Source: Chaetomium olivaceum (lineage: Eukaryota; Ascomycota; Sordariomycetes; Sordariales; Chaetomiaceae). From it: 64,000 bases of DNA. A model generated the notes under the pieces. It was not told the DNA's origin and ran no database searches. It worked only from the letters and a program-made list of their open reading frames with translations. This document shows positions 20,518-32,173 of this stretch, piece by piece; position 1 is the first letter of the stretch; each line of letters begins with the position of its first letter. The position numbers and the translations under genes were made by a program. The stretch is taken from positions 1-64,000 of the forward strand of contig JAYWVB010000066.1 of the NCBI GenBank assembly GCA_039881045.1, read 5' to 3'.

Positions 20518-22112
20518 CCTGGGCCGATGGCCCGGACGACGTGGCTGCTTCGGTGGTTGCAGGGTATGGTCACCATCATTCCTATCCGAATGGGCTGGGC
20601 TATGGAGGAGTGGGCTGGGAGGAGTGAGGGACCCGGCTGCTGCTGCTGCTGCGCGACGGCGGGATGCTGTTGCCGCGGTGGCGGTGGCGGTCGCGCTTGC
20701 GAGGGTGCTGAGGGGGTTGAGCAGTATGGGCGAGGCGGCGTTTGCGGCAGTGTGGATGGCCGTGTTGCTGCTTGAGAGCGTGGTTGCGATGGCGGCGAGG
20801 GGGGCGGTTGTCGCGGTGGAGGTGGTTTGTGCGGTTTTGGATTGGGTTGGGGCTGAGTACTGAGTGGGTGTTGGAGGATGGCAACGAGGTGGGGGGATCT
20901 GGAGCGGACGAGCTGGGGGTGCTGGGTTATTTGGCACCCCGTCGGTCCCATGTCGTTTGTTGGTCTGGTGACTACGGGTGGCGGAATCGCGGGATGGGGT
21001 ATGTGCGTCGTCTGCTCAACATGGCATGTCAACTTTGGCGTCTGGGTGTAGGATGGTAAAAGCGTATTTTTTGTGTAGGAATATGCATGTGGGCTATGGC
21101 TAGCGATATCTCCTCTTAACGAGCATCGCAGTATCAGCATCAGCGGGATCACAGGGATTATGTTAGTTTTGTAACAACAGGGAAAAGCATCAAGCGTATG
21201 ATAATACTACGCCAGCGGTTACAGTATTAAAGGCGGTTGACTCTGCGGTGCGAACTAGGGTGATGAGCTTGCCGTGGACTAGAGCTAGCAGTGTGTTGGC
21301 GTGCTGAACTCACGTCTTGATGGTGCCAAACGTGTTCCGTCCTTCGCTCAATGGGTTGTTGGGATGTGTCGCCGAAGCGGTCTTCTCGCTTGCTTCGGAT
21401 TACATCCCACTTACCGTCGTTTTAGTTGCGGTCTTCTTCAGTCAATCCGGTAATGCACTTTTCTTTCATTGTCATCTTGTCCGGTGACCTTCTTTTCACC
21501 CGTCCATCCCATCCCAGCCCAAGTTAGACAGTTTCTTTGCCGTTTCGAAATATCATGCCGAAGTGGAATCCTCCGTCATTGATAATCCGAGGACTTCGCC
21601 GCGCCGCGCACCCTCCTCGTCAAAAGCCCTCCCACGTAGACAGTGTCGATGTTTAGCGACGGCTTTAATCAAGCCTTTGCAAGGTGTTTTCAAACTTTGG
21701 CGGCGGCGGCGGACTAGACTCGTGGAGGTTGCCGCGGTGAATGCTTTCGTTTCATTGCGCGCTTTCGATAATAAACGGCGCCGCGAGAACGAAACACGGT
21801 GGGATGAGTGTCGAGTCGGCCTTGCCCCCCCCCCCCCGATTTCATTTTCCCACCCGACTCGCGGAACTTTGCCACCATAGCATCCCCTCTGTTCCACGGG
21901 GGGAGTTCATCCAGCACGATCGCGACGACGCGATGCGGTACGCGGCTCGGGCAGCTGAGTCTCCATCGACAAGAAAGTACATCCACCTCAACCTATTCTG
22001 CGACGCATCGAAGGTGCCACATTTAATTTAGCTAGAGGGTAATAGCTACGATAGGCACGAGTTCCTTTCAGCTTGTCTTGACTGGCTGCCTTCCCCCTTA
22101 GCGACCGGCCGA
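20518..22112. other. Gene-poor spacer after NOT4
   Basis: No convincing gene. Open frames at 20344-21060 are shadows of GC-rich low-complexity DNA. A run of 13 C lies at 21825-21837 and a short GGC repeat near 21702-21713. Confidence 0.5.
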
Positions 22113-22210
22113 CGCCTGCCGGGGCCCCTACCCCCAGTACCAGAGCTGGACCTCACCAGGTACCAGTTCGCCCCCGAAGACGCAACCAGAATCACCCGGC
22201 CGGGTGATGA
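22113..22210 (+). repeat. Left arm of a ~95-bp inverted repeat
   Basis: This segment (starting CGCCTGCCGGGGCCCCTACC) recurs as its reverse complement at 23359-23452 with only a few mismatches and a small gap near the inner end. The pair encloses about 1.15 kb. It may be the terminal repeat of a decayed element or an inverted duplication. Confidence 0.75.
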
Positions 22211-22639
22211 TGATCGTGATCACACTTCGCTTGCACGGGACCAGCGACGGGGGGGGTGGGAACTTGATGTTCACAGCGTGTTCCTCCTACCCGACGATGT
22301 AGCGTTTGTCTCTCATTCGGGACAATTGGGGGCTAGCTCGGGAGTGGATAGACACCGTTGAAGTGGAGTTTTCCTGGCGCTGTTTTCAGCGATTGTTGAA
22401 TCGCACACCCTCTTCTCATCGCGGTTATTTGCGATATTACGATTCCGACGCTCTACTCACAAGTTTGGGACGGAAGACCCTAAATAAGACGCCCTAAATA
22501 AGACGAATAGTATAGCTTAAGACCGACAGGATAGCTTCAGACGGACGCTACTAGTTGGGACGGACATGTCCATCCCAAGATATAGTGTCTGTCCTAAATG
22601 ATGATATCCTACTTCTCTTTTCCTACCTGGGCCGTAATA

Positions 22640-23330
22640 ACCACTAGTAAGGACACCAAAATACATACACCATCGACACAGCCATCGAGCCTGGTGTTCA
22701 GGATTCCTGTAGCCTGAAGGTCCTTGACGATGGTTTCGAATGTCGGCTCCGTAAGGTAGGTGTCACGGGCATAGCCGTTCCATGTAGGGTTAGGGTTGTA
22801 GCTAGGGTCAGGGTTGCAGGGCTTGGCCCCAGGAAGTGGGCCCTTGCAGAGTGTGGCCTGTGCGCGGCACGTGCACGTGCGTAGCCTACACAGACAGGGT
22901 TTTTCCTGGGCGCGCCGCGCCTCCCCACATTCGGTTCCTCGTGCAACCACACAATATACCAGGGTATACGTACCACGCCACTTGCACCCGTGATAGTAGG
23001 TCTTGGGATAGACCTTATCCCCGCTTACCGTAACCTTCACCAGATACTCGGTAGGGTTTAAGGAGATCTGTAGGGCTCAACCCCCTTCTCGTGGACGATC
23101 TTTGGGTTCCATAGACCCTGTGCCATGCGCCTTGCGGGTTCCAGGCCCCATTGAGTTTGTCGGGGTCTAGGGACGCGACAAATTCCGCCGAGGTAACGGG
23201 TTTGTGATCTTGGCTCCATGTCTCTACAGAACCTCCTATATCGTCGCCTATATCCTCGGACTATGGTGATATGGAAGTCTCTGTCGGTCCCCACGCCGGC
23301 GGTAAAAAAACAGCCGGGGGTTAAAGCCAA
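22640..23330 (-). pseudogene. Decayed coding relic inside the inverted-repeat unit
   Basis: Minus-strand translation gives protein-like stretches spread over more than one frame with stops between: TSAEFVASLDPDKLNGAWNP (about 23210-23135), then KVTVSGDKVYPKTYYHGCKW (about 23040-22980), then TFETIVKDLQATGILNTRLD and a hydrophobic end (ILVSLLVVITAQV). This looks like the C-terminal part of a larger, probably secreted, protein that has lost its frame. I could not assign the family; a chitinase-like or killer-toxin-like secreted protein is only a guess. Confidence 0.3.
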
Positions 23331-23358
23331 GTGACTGGATTATGATGTCGAATGCCCG

Positions 23359-23452
23359 TCATCAGCCGGGTGATTCTGGTTGCGTCTGCGGGGGCGAACC
23401 GGTACCTGGTGAGGTCCAGCTCTGGTACTGGGGGTAGGGGCCCCGGCAGGCG
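23359..23452 (-). repeat. Right arm of the ~95-bp inverted repeat
   Basis: Reverse complement of 22113-22210, nearly identical. The arm can also be read as protein on the minus strand (LDLTRYRFAPADATRITRL), so it might be duplicated coding DNA rather than a transposon end. Confidence 0.75.
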
Positions 23453-24233
23453 ACCGGGTATTCGACATCAGTGTCGCAAAAACGACGTCGCAATGGGCGG
23501 GACAGCTTGAATTGCACCTTGTATTGTCACAATCAGCGACGCCCGACACGGGGATTCGGTGAGCGCCGTGGTGTTGTCCTTTCGATTGGCTTCCGCCACC
23601 ACCTAGGTGGCGGTAAATCCCGCGCAGACACCTACTCCCATGGCAGTGACAGTTGCGTCAAACTTGGTTGTCTTGGCCTCTCTGTCGGCTGCATCGCCAA
23701 AGTCGAGGGGCCAAGACCAAGAGAGACTCGCAGGTCAAGGCACCCTCGCCCCCGACTCCGACTTGGAGTTGAGGGCCCAACGGCGCAAGGCGAACATAGC
23801 TAATCAAAAATGGTTGTTTCCCTGGGGCTGTCCCAGTTCTTGTACAACTTCCAGACCGACAGCACGACTTTGGATCAACATGGTAACTTGGATGGATGGT
23901 ATTTGCTCAGATGGCAGTTACCCTGTCCATCCAAAGTCGTGCTGTCGGTCTGGAGGATCAATGTCCGTCTTAAGGTTTGGTGTTCGTTTAAAGGTTTCAT
24001 ATCCGTCCCATAGCCGAATTACGATTTATCTTGGGTTATTATAATTATTATCTCTTCTTTGGTTAGCCTTACCTAGCTAGAAAAACGTGCTATCTAACAA
24101 ACAAGGCTGAGGACTACGCCTGTTAGTTAGGCATGTAAATAATCACCATCTATTCATTGCCATAATAAGACGTGTCTGACATGACTCAAACATCTACAAA
24201 AATAAACGGCAAAAGTTATGGACTCCAGATAGG
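23453..24233. other. Spacer holding the hairpin repeat
   Basis: Apart from the hairpin at 23851-23953 I see no gene. The flank at 24000-24180 is strongly AT-rich. Confidence 0.45.
23851..23953. repeat. Perfect 25-bp inverted repeat forming a long hairpin
   Basis: The 25 bp at 23851-23875 are exactly complementary to 23929-23953, with 53 bp between. Pairing can extend inward with mismatches (GGTAACT against AGTTACC), giving a stem of about 39 bp. This may be a miniature transposable element remnant or a structured RNA. No gene overlaps it. Confidence 0.8.
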
Positions 24234-24337
24234 GGCTCAATCGGGGATCGAACCCGAGACCTCGCACATCTTCTTGCCTGTTTACAGGCTGTGGGTGTCC
24301 ACCCGAAGCGCGAATCATACCACTAGACCATTGAGCC
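24234..24337 (-). tRNA. tRNA-Pro (CGG), with intron
   Basis: On the minus strand the acceptor GGCTCAA (from 24337) pairs with TTGAGCC (ending 24234). The D-arm GGTCTAGTGGTATGATT is the usual eukaryotic proline form. The anticodon stem CGCGC/GTGCG encloses TT-CGG-G, then an intron of about 33 nt containing the palindrome GCCTGTAAACAGGC, then T38. T-arm is TCGGG-TTCGATC-CCCGA. Confidence 0.9.
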
Positions 24338-24871
24338 GAATCCATTGATGAACCCGCCGCTCGGAAATGGGCTACATGTTGGAGAGCCTGCGACAACGAC
24401 AGAGGTGATACAAAACCAGTTGTTGTCTTGTTGGTTACGAGTGTCTAGGAGTTCAGGGTTAATAACAAGGTGTTTCTCTGCCTCTCTATATTTATATAAG
24501 TTTTAGACTAGTTTATTTCCGCAGTCTTCGCATTATCAATATCTCGCAAATTTGACGAGTCGTTCCGTGCAACCACAAAACCACGATACGTTAACAATTA
24601 AAAACAACTTCTTTGATAAACCCGATGAAGCGCAAGAATTACCCGACTTTGTCACGGAAGAGCGTGAGGTGGCAGCCCGCGAGCACCATTGTGGAATGTG
24701 GGATTTTGTCGAGCACGGCCTAAAGAGACGAGAGTTGGCAGGTGTATACCGAGTGTAACGATAGGAAGTGTCCGTTCCCTCTTAATTCAATCCACTTCGA
24801 TAAAACTGTCTTGTATTGCAGCTATGGGCACGCCTCGCCTCCGGGTATACGGAGAACCGACTTAAGTTGTC
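24338..24871. other. Spacer between tRNA-Pro and the NLR pseudogene
   Basis: AT-rich. A TATA-like stretch at about 24486-24500 precedes an open frame with no ATG start, so I do not call a gene. Confidence 0.45.
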
Positions 24872-27800
24872 TCAATCCCTATTCAGATCCCCGACGGGAT
24901 AGAACAACTTGTGAAAGATGTTGTCCATCACTGACATGTCGATAGCCGTACTACGACGTTGGGGACGAGGAACTTTAGAGCCCGTATCCCATAAATGCAG
25001 TACAATTCCTATCGATGAGGGTCCTGTCGCGCCTTTGTCGAGTAGAAGTTGCACAATTCCTTCATGGTTATTGATTGAGGCAGCTCGGAGAGCGTTGCGG
25101 CAGTAACCGCCTTGTGCGTGAACGTCGGCACCCTTGTCCAGCAGGCGTCGGACAACCTGGACATTGCCTTTGTATGAGGCAACATGGAGTGCGTTGCCAT
25201 AGCCGCCATCTTGCACGTCGATATCGGCCCCACGGTCTAATAGCAGTTGCACAATCTCGCTATGGCCTTCCATTAATGCAGTTTGGAGCGCGTTACCGTA
25301 CTCGCCGCCCTTCGCATTAACATCAGCGCCCTTGTCTAGGAGGAGTTGTACCATCTCTGTGTGGCCACTGGAAGAGGCAAGATAGAGCGCGTTACCATGG
25401 GCACTCTCTGTCTTGATATCGGCTCCGTAATCTAGCAGCAGTTGCACAAGTTCGTAAGAGCCGTGGTGCGAGGCAACGTGGAGAGAATTTCCGTAGTTAC
25501 TCGTCACAACGCAACCGCGGCGGCGGGTTCCGAAGCCGCCTCCCATTGCCTCAATATTGGCACCCTTGTCAAGTAGGAATTGTACAACCTTTATGTGGCC
25601 AGCAGCTGAAGCAGCTAGGAGGGCGCTGCCGTACTGGCCACTTTGACTATTAAGGTCGGCCCCCTTGTCAAGTAGAACTTGTATAGTTTTTCTGTGGCCA
25701 GCACACGCGGCCGCTTGGAGGGCGCTTCCAAAAGAGCCGCTCTTCCCATTGATCTTGGCACCGTTATCGAGCAGCAGTTGTATAAGTGCTCGGTCGCCAC
25801 GTATTGAGGCAGCATGGAGAGGATTACCAATGAGACCATCCGCGTTGACGTTGGCGCCTTTATTAAGGAGGAGTTGTGCAACTTCCCTATGGCCTCCAGT
25901 TGATGCAGCGTGTAAAGCGCTACCGAAGGAACCACCACGCGCGTTGACGTTGGTGCCCTTCTCGAGAAGGAGCTGTACAACCTGGCCGTTTCCTCGCCGT
26001 GATGAAGCCTGGAGAGCATAGCCGTACTCGTCAGTGTCGTCACCCTCGACGTCGGCACCCTTCTCCAACAAATATGTTGTGACTGCTTGTAGATCACCCA
26101 GGCAAGCATAATACAGTCTGGATGTGTTGAGAACCGGGTTTCGCCAGGTGTTCGAGTTCCAGTTGATATCGCCATTATACAGCCGACACCACCGCTGAAA
26201 GGTTGCCTCGGTTTCTAAGAATTCGATTGTTGTTTGAACCAGATCTTCTGAAGTCTCGGCCAAAGTTGCATAGTTTATCCAGTACTTGGCCGCATATCTT
26301 GCCATCGGAAAGTCCTTTTTAATGCTATCAAAGCTGCCTTCGATACCCGTAAGGTAACTTAAACAGGTCCTGGCGATGACGATGCTGGCACATACGGGGT
26401 CAAACTGTTCTAGCTTAAGGAGATACTCTTTGACTGAGAAGTGGGCAAGGTGGAGCTCTTCCCTGGTCTTGCCGCCCTCTGAAGAGGCCACAATTACCGA
26501 GACCAGGCTGGGGCAATGTCGTAGAACATCCGTCTCACGGAACAGTCTGCGCTTTGGGTCAAAGCCCCGTGGCTCTTCATCGGTCTGCGTGGCGATCACC
26601 TCCACAGCCTCCATCAACGTTAATGGCTGCTTGGTGTGAACGAGAAACTTCAGGAGACGCATAGAATCGTTTGCAATATCGGCGGGAATGCTTTCAAGCA
26701 TTCGGTGGTACGTTTCGCAGAGATTTCGGGGTAACGTCTCGAGAGCTGTTTCAATAGCTCTGGGACTCATGCATGTGGCAAGAGTTGACAACTGACAAGC
26801 AGCCCATCTGAACCTATGCTATATGTCAATATTTGCTTGCGTGTCGGGGCCTCGGAGGTACTTTTAGTTTGTAATACGAGCGCAGATAGAACTTACATGC
26901 CGTCGGCCCCGTCCCCAACCCTACTACTGATCCGTTCCAACAGATCTTGAGACAGCCGCTTGTCCACGAAATCGGAATTCTGTTTCAGTGTTGCCGTGAC
27001 ATAAGAGCGTATGTCGGCATCAACAGCCCTCTTGTCGAGCGACAAACAGCGCTCTTTGCCGAGCCATCCGGGAATGCGGTTCAGAAACTCTTCTTCCGGT
27101 CGGCTAGTGGCAATCAGATGAATATGGCTCAAGTCAGGCATGGTGAATAATTCTTTCATCCACTAGATCAATTCCTTTCTCTCTGTGCACTCATCTAGCG
27201 CATCCAGGATGATGCACGTAGTCGTTTTCGAACCTTTCATCATTGAGTAGAAGCAGTTTGTCAAAGTCGGCGTGTCTGGCTGCCGCTCACCATCAAGGTG
27301 AGATTCGTAGAGACGATCGAGGTCCTTGGGGTGGAGCCCTAACTTGTAGAATTGAAAGACGAGGGAGCGTAGGACGCCGTCTATCTTCTGTTTCGCTATG
27401 TCACTGAAGTCGAAGTAAAACTCGAGGGTGACGCAGTCCTTCATCTTTCGGAGATGATCCACGACTGTTGTACTGAGGACAGTCTTTCCACATCCCGCTA
27501 ATCCGTGAAGCCACAGTTGGCGACATGAACCATGTTTCCATTCCTTGAAGGCAGTGCTATCGAGGAACCATTGTCCGGATCCCTCGTGGCACTCTTTCCT
27601 CGCATGGATGAAATTGGTCGATGTGTCGGGTGGGCGAAGCCATCGCTCGAGTCGAGGGACCACAACCGCTGTTCTCATATCACTCGCCGTCCGGTGTAAT
27701 CGTTCCAAATCTTCTTGAACTACGTATGGTCAGATCAAAGCTCACAAATTGCAATTACGTGGTCACTTACTCGAACCAAGGACTTCGCCGATCCGCCTTT

Positions 27801-28758
27801 CTTCTTCGACCTTGCTAGGCGGGATCTGATGCAATAGATCCTTCGCATACGCTGCCGCCATCATGGCCGCAAAGCCTTGCCACTCCTTGTTCTTGTGCGA
27901 GTCCGAGTAGTCGCAGATGCCACGGATCACCAGGCATGGGAAGTGGTTCATCAGGCCAGCCGCCTCCATCTCGAAGCAAAGGACACTTTTGCTATCAGCC
28001 AGCTTGTCTCGGATATGTGCATCCTTCATCAGGTGGTTTCCGCTAGCAATCAATCCGTAGTGAATCGTGGGGTCGTCGTCCTCTTCGTCTCGTGCGTCCC
28101 GGATTACCAAGTGGGCTTCGTCGTCGCCACACAGAAGGTCACAGTCGTCAGACGAGTGTGGAGGGTGTACAACATCGGCCTTGTATAGTCTGTCGCTTGA
28201 GGGAAGAGGCCGTGTGTATTTTTTTCGCTTCTTGATCTTTTTCAGTGCCGTCTGTACATCGTCCACAAGCTGATGGCCTGTCATTTCATATGTGCTTCTG
28301 AGCTTGCTCACAGCCGTCCGCAATACCACAGGTGGTTGGTCCAAGGATCCGGTTTCTTGAAACGCCTGGTTCTGGATGGTCTTCCCAAAGTCGTACTGAA
28401 ACACGCCACCTTGACCGCCATTACGACTGCTGACTATGACATCGCCGAGTCGGACATCCCGCTTCCGGCTCGGGGCGCCACCTCCGATGCCGACCATCAA
28501 CCCGACGCGCACGTTGGGGAAACTGTGAAGCATGTCTCGGGCCACTGCTGCCGCGGAGGTTGTGCCATATTCTGCATCGGGCAAGACGGCGATGACCACA
28601 TTGTGACTACCAATCTTGCCCAGGACATAGCTATTGTTGTCGTGCCGTGCGACTTGGCGAGGGCCGTCGTGTTCTTCCTGGAGGAAGGCCCGGGCTGCGA
28701 CGGCCTCGGTGGAAATCGCCCAGATCCAGCCAACCGTGTACTTTTCGGGGTCTGACAT
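24872..28758 (-). pseudogene. PNP-NACHT-ankyrin NLR-type receptor, broken by a nonsense codon
   Basis: Exons 27771-28758, 26897-27719 and 24872-26813 join in frame (GTAAGT donors) to 1,250 codons with one internal TAG at 27165-27163 (codon 515). Residues about 5-315 form a purine-nucleoside-phosphorylase-like domain (WAISTEAVAARAFL, VGLMVGIGGG, CFEMEAAGLMNHFPCLVIRG). NACHT follows: Walker A GLAGCGKT at about 402, Walker B CIILDALDE at about 498. The stop falls just after DECTERKELI, before WMKELFTMPDLSHIHLIATSRPEEE. Exon 3 carries the helical region and about ten ankyrin repeats (VQLLLDKGADVNAKGGEYG type). Such proteins are fungal immune or incompatibility receptors. As it stands only a 514-residue PNP plus partial NACHT could be made. 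Every other part of the frame is open, so the damage looks recent. Confidence 0.87.
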
Positions 28759-30005
28759 GGCCGGCGTTTGATCCTGAGCGGAGACGCGAAGTTACGGATG
28801 TTGGTGGTACATTTGCTTGCTTGTGATGAAGATGGATTTTGAAATGCACAAGCAAGCAAGGAGCAAAGCCTGGGACAAAACCGATTGGAAGAGACTGTAG
28901 CGATGCGGCCTGATGGGCACAGCCGCACAAGGCTCTCGCCAGTCGTCCCGACCTCACTCGTACTAACTACAAGCCACACAAGGAACGGACAACGGGCAAG
29001 GCAGCCCGAACCCCACACTTCCACGGCGGGCAGTCTTTGACCGTCGTTCGGCAGAACATTACTCAGCCATGCCATCCACTGTATTGACATGCATCAAATA
29101 ATCTACTCTGAACGACGGGAACACCTTCCACAGCTCGTCCCGTAGTAATGGTTGATAGTACGACAGCGACTGAGGCTTGAGATAGTCATGTTGAGCTGGA
29201 CTTGGGATCATCGATGTTTGAATGGTCGGGCAGTTTAGTTCTGTAATCTGTACCTCGGTAGCTATAGTGGGTTCTGGGAAGATCGCACTCTTGCTCCGGC
29301 TCACCCGCCAATGGGTGTGAGCTGGGTGAGCCGGGGTGGGCTTCGCACCAGGTCTCCAGTTCGGGACAAGATTGTTGACGCCAAGCACTGTCATCCGTTA
29401 ATGCAAGGAGCCAGAAAGCAATACCTATAAGGTAGAAGTGCTGTGCAACCCCATAGTGCAGTGGTAACAGTGGTGGGAAGGACGACAACCTAAGTGCTTA
29501 GTCACTGGACCAAATATCGGGACGTTACACAAGTTTTAGTCGTCGTGGCACGATTGGTTTGGAGGGGGGCCCGCGGGTTGGATGACGGGACGGCGACGAA
29601 CGTCACCAACACAGTGAGGTACCGTATGTCTCACAATGGCGCTACCATCGCTCAATTGTTGCTCGCCCGAGTAGCGAGCGCCACAGCCCCTGAACCATCC
29701 GGGCGCAGGTGCAGGCTGGTTTGATTGGGCGACCAAAAGTGGTGGCGAAGCTTGTCGTGAGAAGAATGCAAAGGACGCGCAGAATCTTTGCGTTCTTGGT
29801 TTTCGAAACTCTTGACCCAAATTCTCGGAGCCGTCTCACGATATATCCTACGACTCGCCAGACTGCGCTAATACAGAACCCCACACACTTGGGTAGAGCG
29901 CTCCGCCCCGATGTCCCTGAGCTCGAAGCTCGCGCCAAGCCCTGATGCCCTAGATTGGCATCGCCGTGTCTTAAAACGAAGGCCAAACCCAGAACGTGGA
30001 CCAGC
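28759..30005. other. Spacer between NLR pseudogene and membrane protein
   Basis: Contains the promoter of the NLR pseudogene (minus). A minus-strand frame at 29059-29394 (111 codons from an ATG) ends in a protein-like stretch (LRDELWKVFPSFRVDYLMHV), but I do not recognise it and see no supporting exons. Confidence 0.4.
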
Positions 30006-31244
30006 ATGGACCGCAACGTGCGCCGCAGCATCCCACGAGACACCCAAGAACATGCCGTAGGGAGTCTAGTTGCGTACGCTATCGTCTGCTTGGTTGTAGT
30101 CATAGTTGTCACCTCTCTACGGTTTTACGTCCGATTCCGACTCCTTCGCAAGTTTGGGATCGATGACATTGCCTTGGCCGTAACGCTGGTTCGAGCCCCT
30201 ATTGCCCTTCCTGGGGTAAAGTACCCGTGAAGGAGGGCAGGCTAACACCAATTACCAGTTTTCCACGATCGCAGGTGTCATTGTAACGACCTATGGTATA
30301 TGCCTAATTAACTCCTAATATCAAACCTCTTGATTACTGGTCTATACTAACCCCTTTTAAGCAACAAAGCTCGGGCTTGGCCGTCACTTCGACACGCTTT
30401 CTATGGAGCAGAGGTCAGCGTTCTCAAAGGTAAGTATATCTAGCTAGTTAATATCTCAAATCAACCATCAGATCTTGATTTGTCGAAAGTCAAGAGACGG
30501 ACTAACATTACATGTAGGTGATCTTCGTCTCAGCCTTGGGATATCACGCCTGCATTATACTTCTCAAGTCAACTTTCCTACTCCAGTTTCGGCGTGTCTT
30601 CCCGCTCCCTACCTTCCAACGGCTCTGTGATATCTTCTTGGCGTTCCTCGCTGTTTGGGCTATTGCCGGCTTCATCGGAGTCGCTACCATCTGCCTTCCA
30701 ATCTCCAGAAACTGGGATCCTCAAAATCCCATTTCGACGTGCGAGCAGCGCTTCTGGTATTGGCTCGGCTACGGTATCGTACACGTTATTACCGACATCC
30801 TCATCTTTATAATGCCAATGCCGATGTTGAAGATGCTACCTCTGCCTCCACTACATAAAGTTATCCTGATGGGAGTGTTTGGCCTAGGGTTCCTGTTTGT
30901 ACACTCCCGTCTTTCTAAGTCGCCTTGGCCAAGGGTGGTTTCTAATGCAAGTTTCTCGCAGGACGTGTATATTATCAGTACTCCGTCTCACTACGCTCCA
31001 GTCATCTCTTCGAGACCCAGATACCAGCTACACAGCGGCGGCGACTGTCTACTGGACCTTTGGGGAAGTGGTATGCTCGATAGTGTGCCTCTGCATACCG
31101 ACACTCCGGCCACTTTTAGGAAGCTGCTGCTCCCCTCGTCGATTGGGACAAGAAAACTTTGTAGAGCGCGGGACGAGACGGTTCGGGTTTTATGGCCTCA
31201 GTCTTCCGAGCACAGTTCGTCCGTCATCAGGCCCATCGGCATAG
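30006..31244 (+). CDS. PTH11/SAT4-like fungal rhodopsin-domain membrane protein
   Basis: Five exons, 30006-30188, 30259-30295, 30362-30429, 30518-30894 and 30962-31244, join in frame to 315 residues. The fungal rhodopsin-like domain has seven transmembrane helices and is found in PTH11-type surface receptors and many proteins of unknown role. Visible helices include AIVCLVVVIVVTSLRFYVRF, AGVIVTTYATKLG, FLAFLAVWAIAGFIGVATIC and VITDILIFIMPMPMLKMLPL, with the family marks KFGIDDIAL, GLGRHFDTLS and RVFPLPTFQR. The last exon (CILSVLRLTTLQ, VYWTFGEVVCSIVCLCIPTL) is in another frame from exon 4 and is reached only through the intron at 30895-30961. The first intron (GTTCGA donor) has a weak donor. 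The short C-terminal tail lacks the long extension of true PTH11. Confidence 0.83.
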
Positions 31245-32173
31245 CAGACAGAAACATATATACCTATTGGCGACCTAGACCATGGCACTGTAAACTTTAG
31301 TACATCATTTGTGTGGGCATGGGTGTGTTAGCCTGATAGCAAATCTGAACCCAGCTCCCGAGCCCCTTCACGGCGCGAGGCCCCTGGGGAGCCTGAAGAC
31401 TTGGGCATGGGACCAGGGCCGACGGGGATGTAGTCCTCGTTCATTTTCTTGTCGTGGGGGCCGGGATCTTACTCTCCGCTAAGGCCTTCTTCTTTTCTTG
31501 CTGTCCACGGAGGTGAGGACACGGAACCCGCGTCTTTGAGTTGAGGACGTATAACATACTACCATAATATACCTCCGGCGGGCTTACTTGGTTTGGATTT
31601 CGGACGAGTATCCTTGTTTCTAACTATATTTCTGGTTGGTTGGAGGTTGAGTCTCAGGTGCACTGACGAGTCCAAGATCCCGCATATATCCCACAAGATT
31701 TGCGGCGTCACTGGAAGCCGGGCAGATGTTGCGAATCCCACCGTTCCTCTCACACGTGGCTTGAATGGGGTAGGATCCCCTTGAACGTCTACAGGAGTGC
31801 CTGTAATGACGTAGAAACCAGCAACCCTGAGACGTCTGTTATGCGGAGCCGGCTTGCGCCGTATGGGAGGGCAGATTGGGCAGGGTTGACTGTTGGTATC
31901 GTATCGGGCTGCGCTGCAGGCATCGTCGGAAGTTTAAGTGGCGCTCGATTTCTGCGGCGGCTCTTAATCGGGCGTGGTATCCCACCGTCTTCCAGTGAAC
32001 ACACAACACCGCTAATAAGAGCAGCAATAACATCTCTCCTGGTCCATGGTGGTTTCAACCCATTGAAGCTTCGTTTCAAGCAGTAAGGTGGGATTGGCTT
32101 CAAGTTGTACCCCCGCTACGCAGCTACGGTAGTCTCACCTCAACAAGATTGACCCAGGTTGAACCCCCAAGGC
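31245..32173. other. Convergent spacer
   Basis: Lies between the 3' ends of the rhodopsin-like gene and the second HET gene. A frame at 31700-32086 has one hydrophobic stretch but no further support. Confidence 0.45.

Noticed and set aside
20344..20937. Long minus-strand open frame rich in Thr, Pro and Ala
   Set aside because: It is the shadow of the GC-rich, Gly/His-coding end of the NOT4-like frame, with no motif of its own.
24552..24758. Open frame after a TATA-like box, with ordinary composition
   Set aside because: It begins with TTG, has no upstream ATG, and shows no intron that would supply one.
31700..32086. Open frame with one hydrophobic segment
   Set aside because: No ATG context, no homology I recognise, and it lies between two gene 3' ends.
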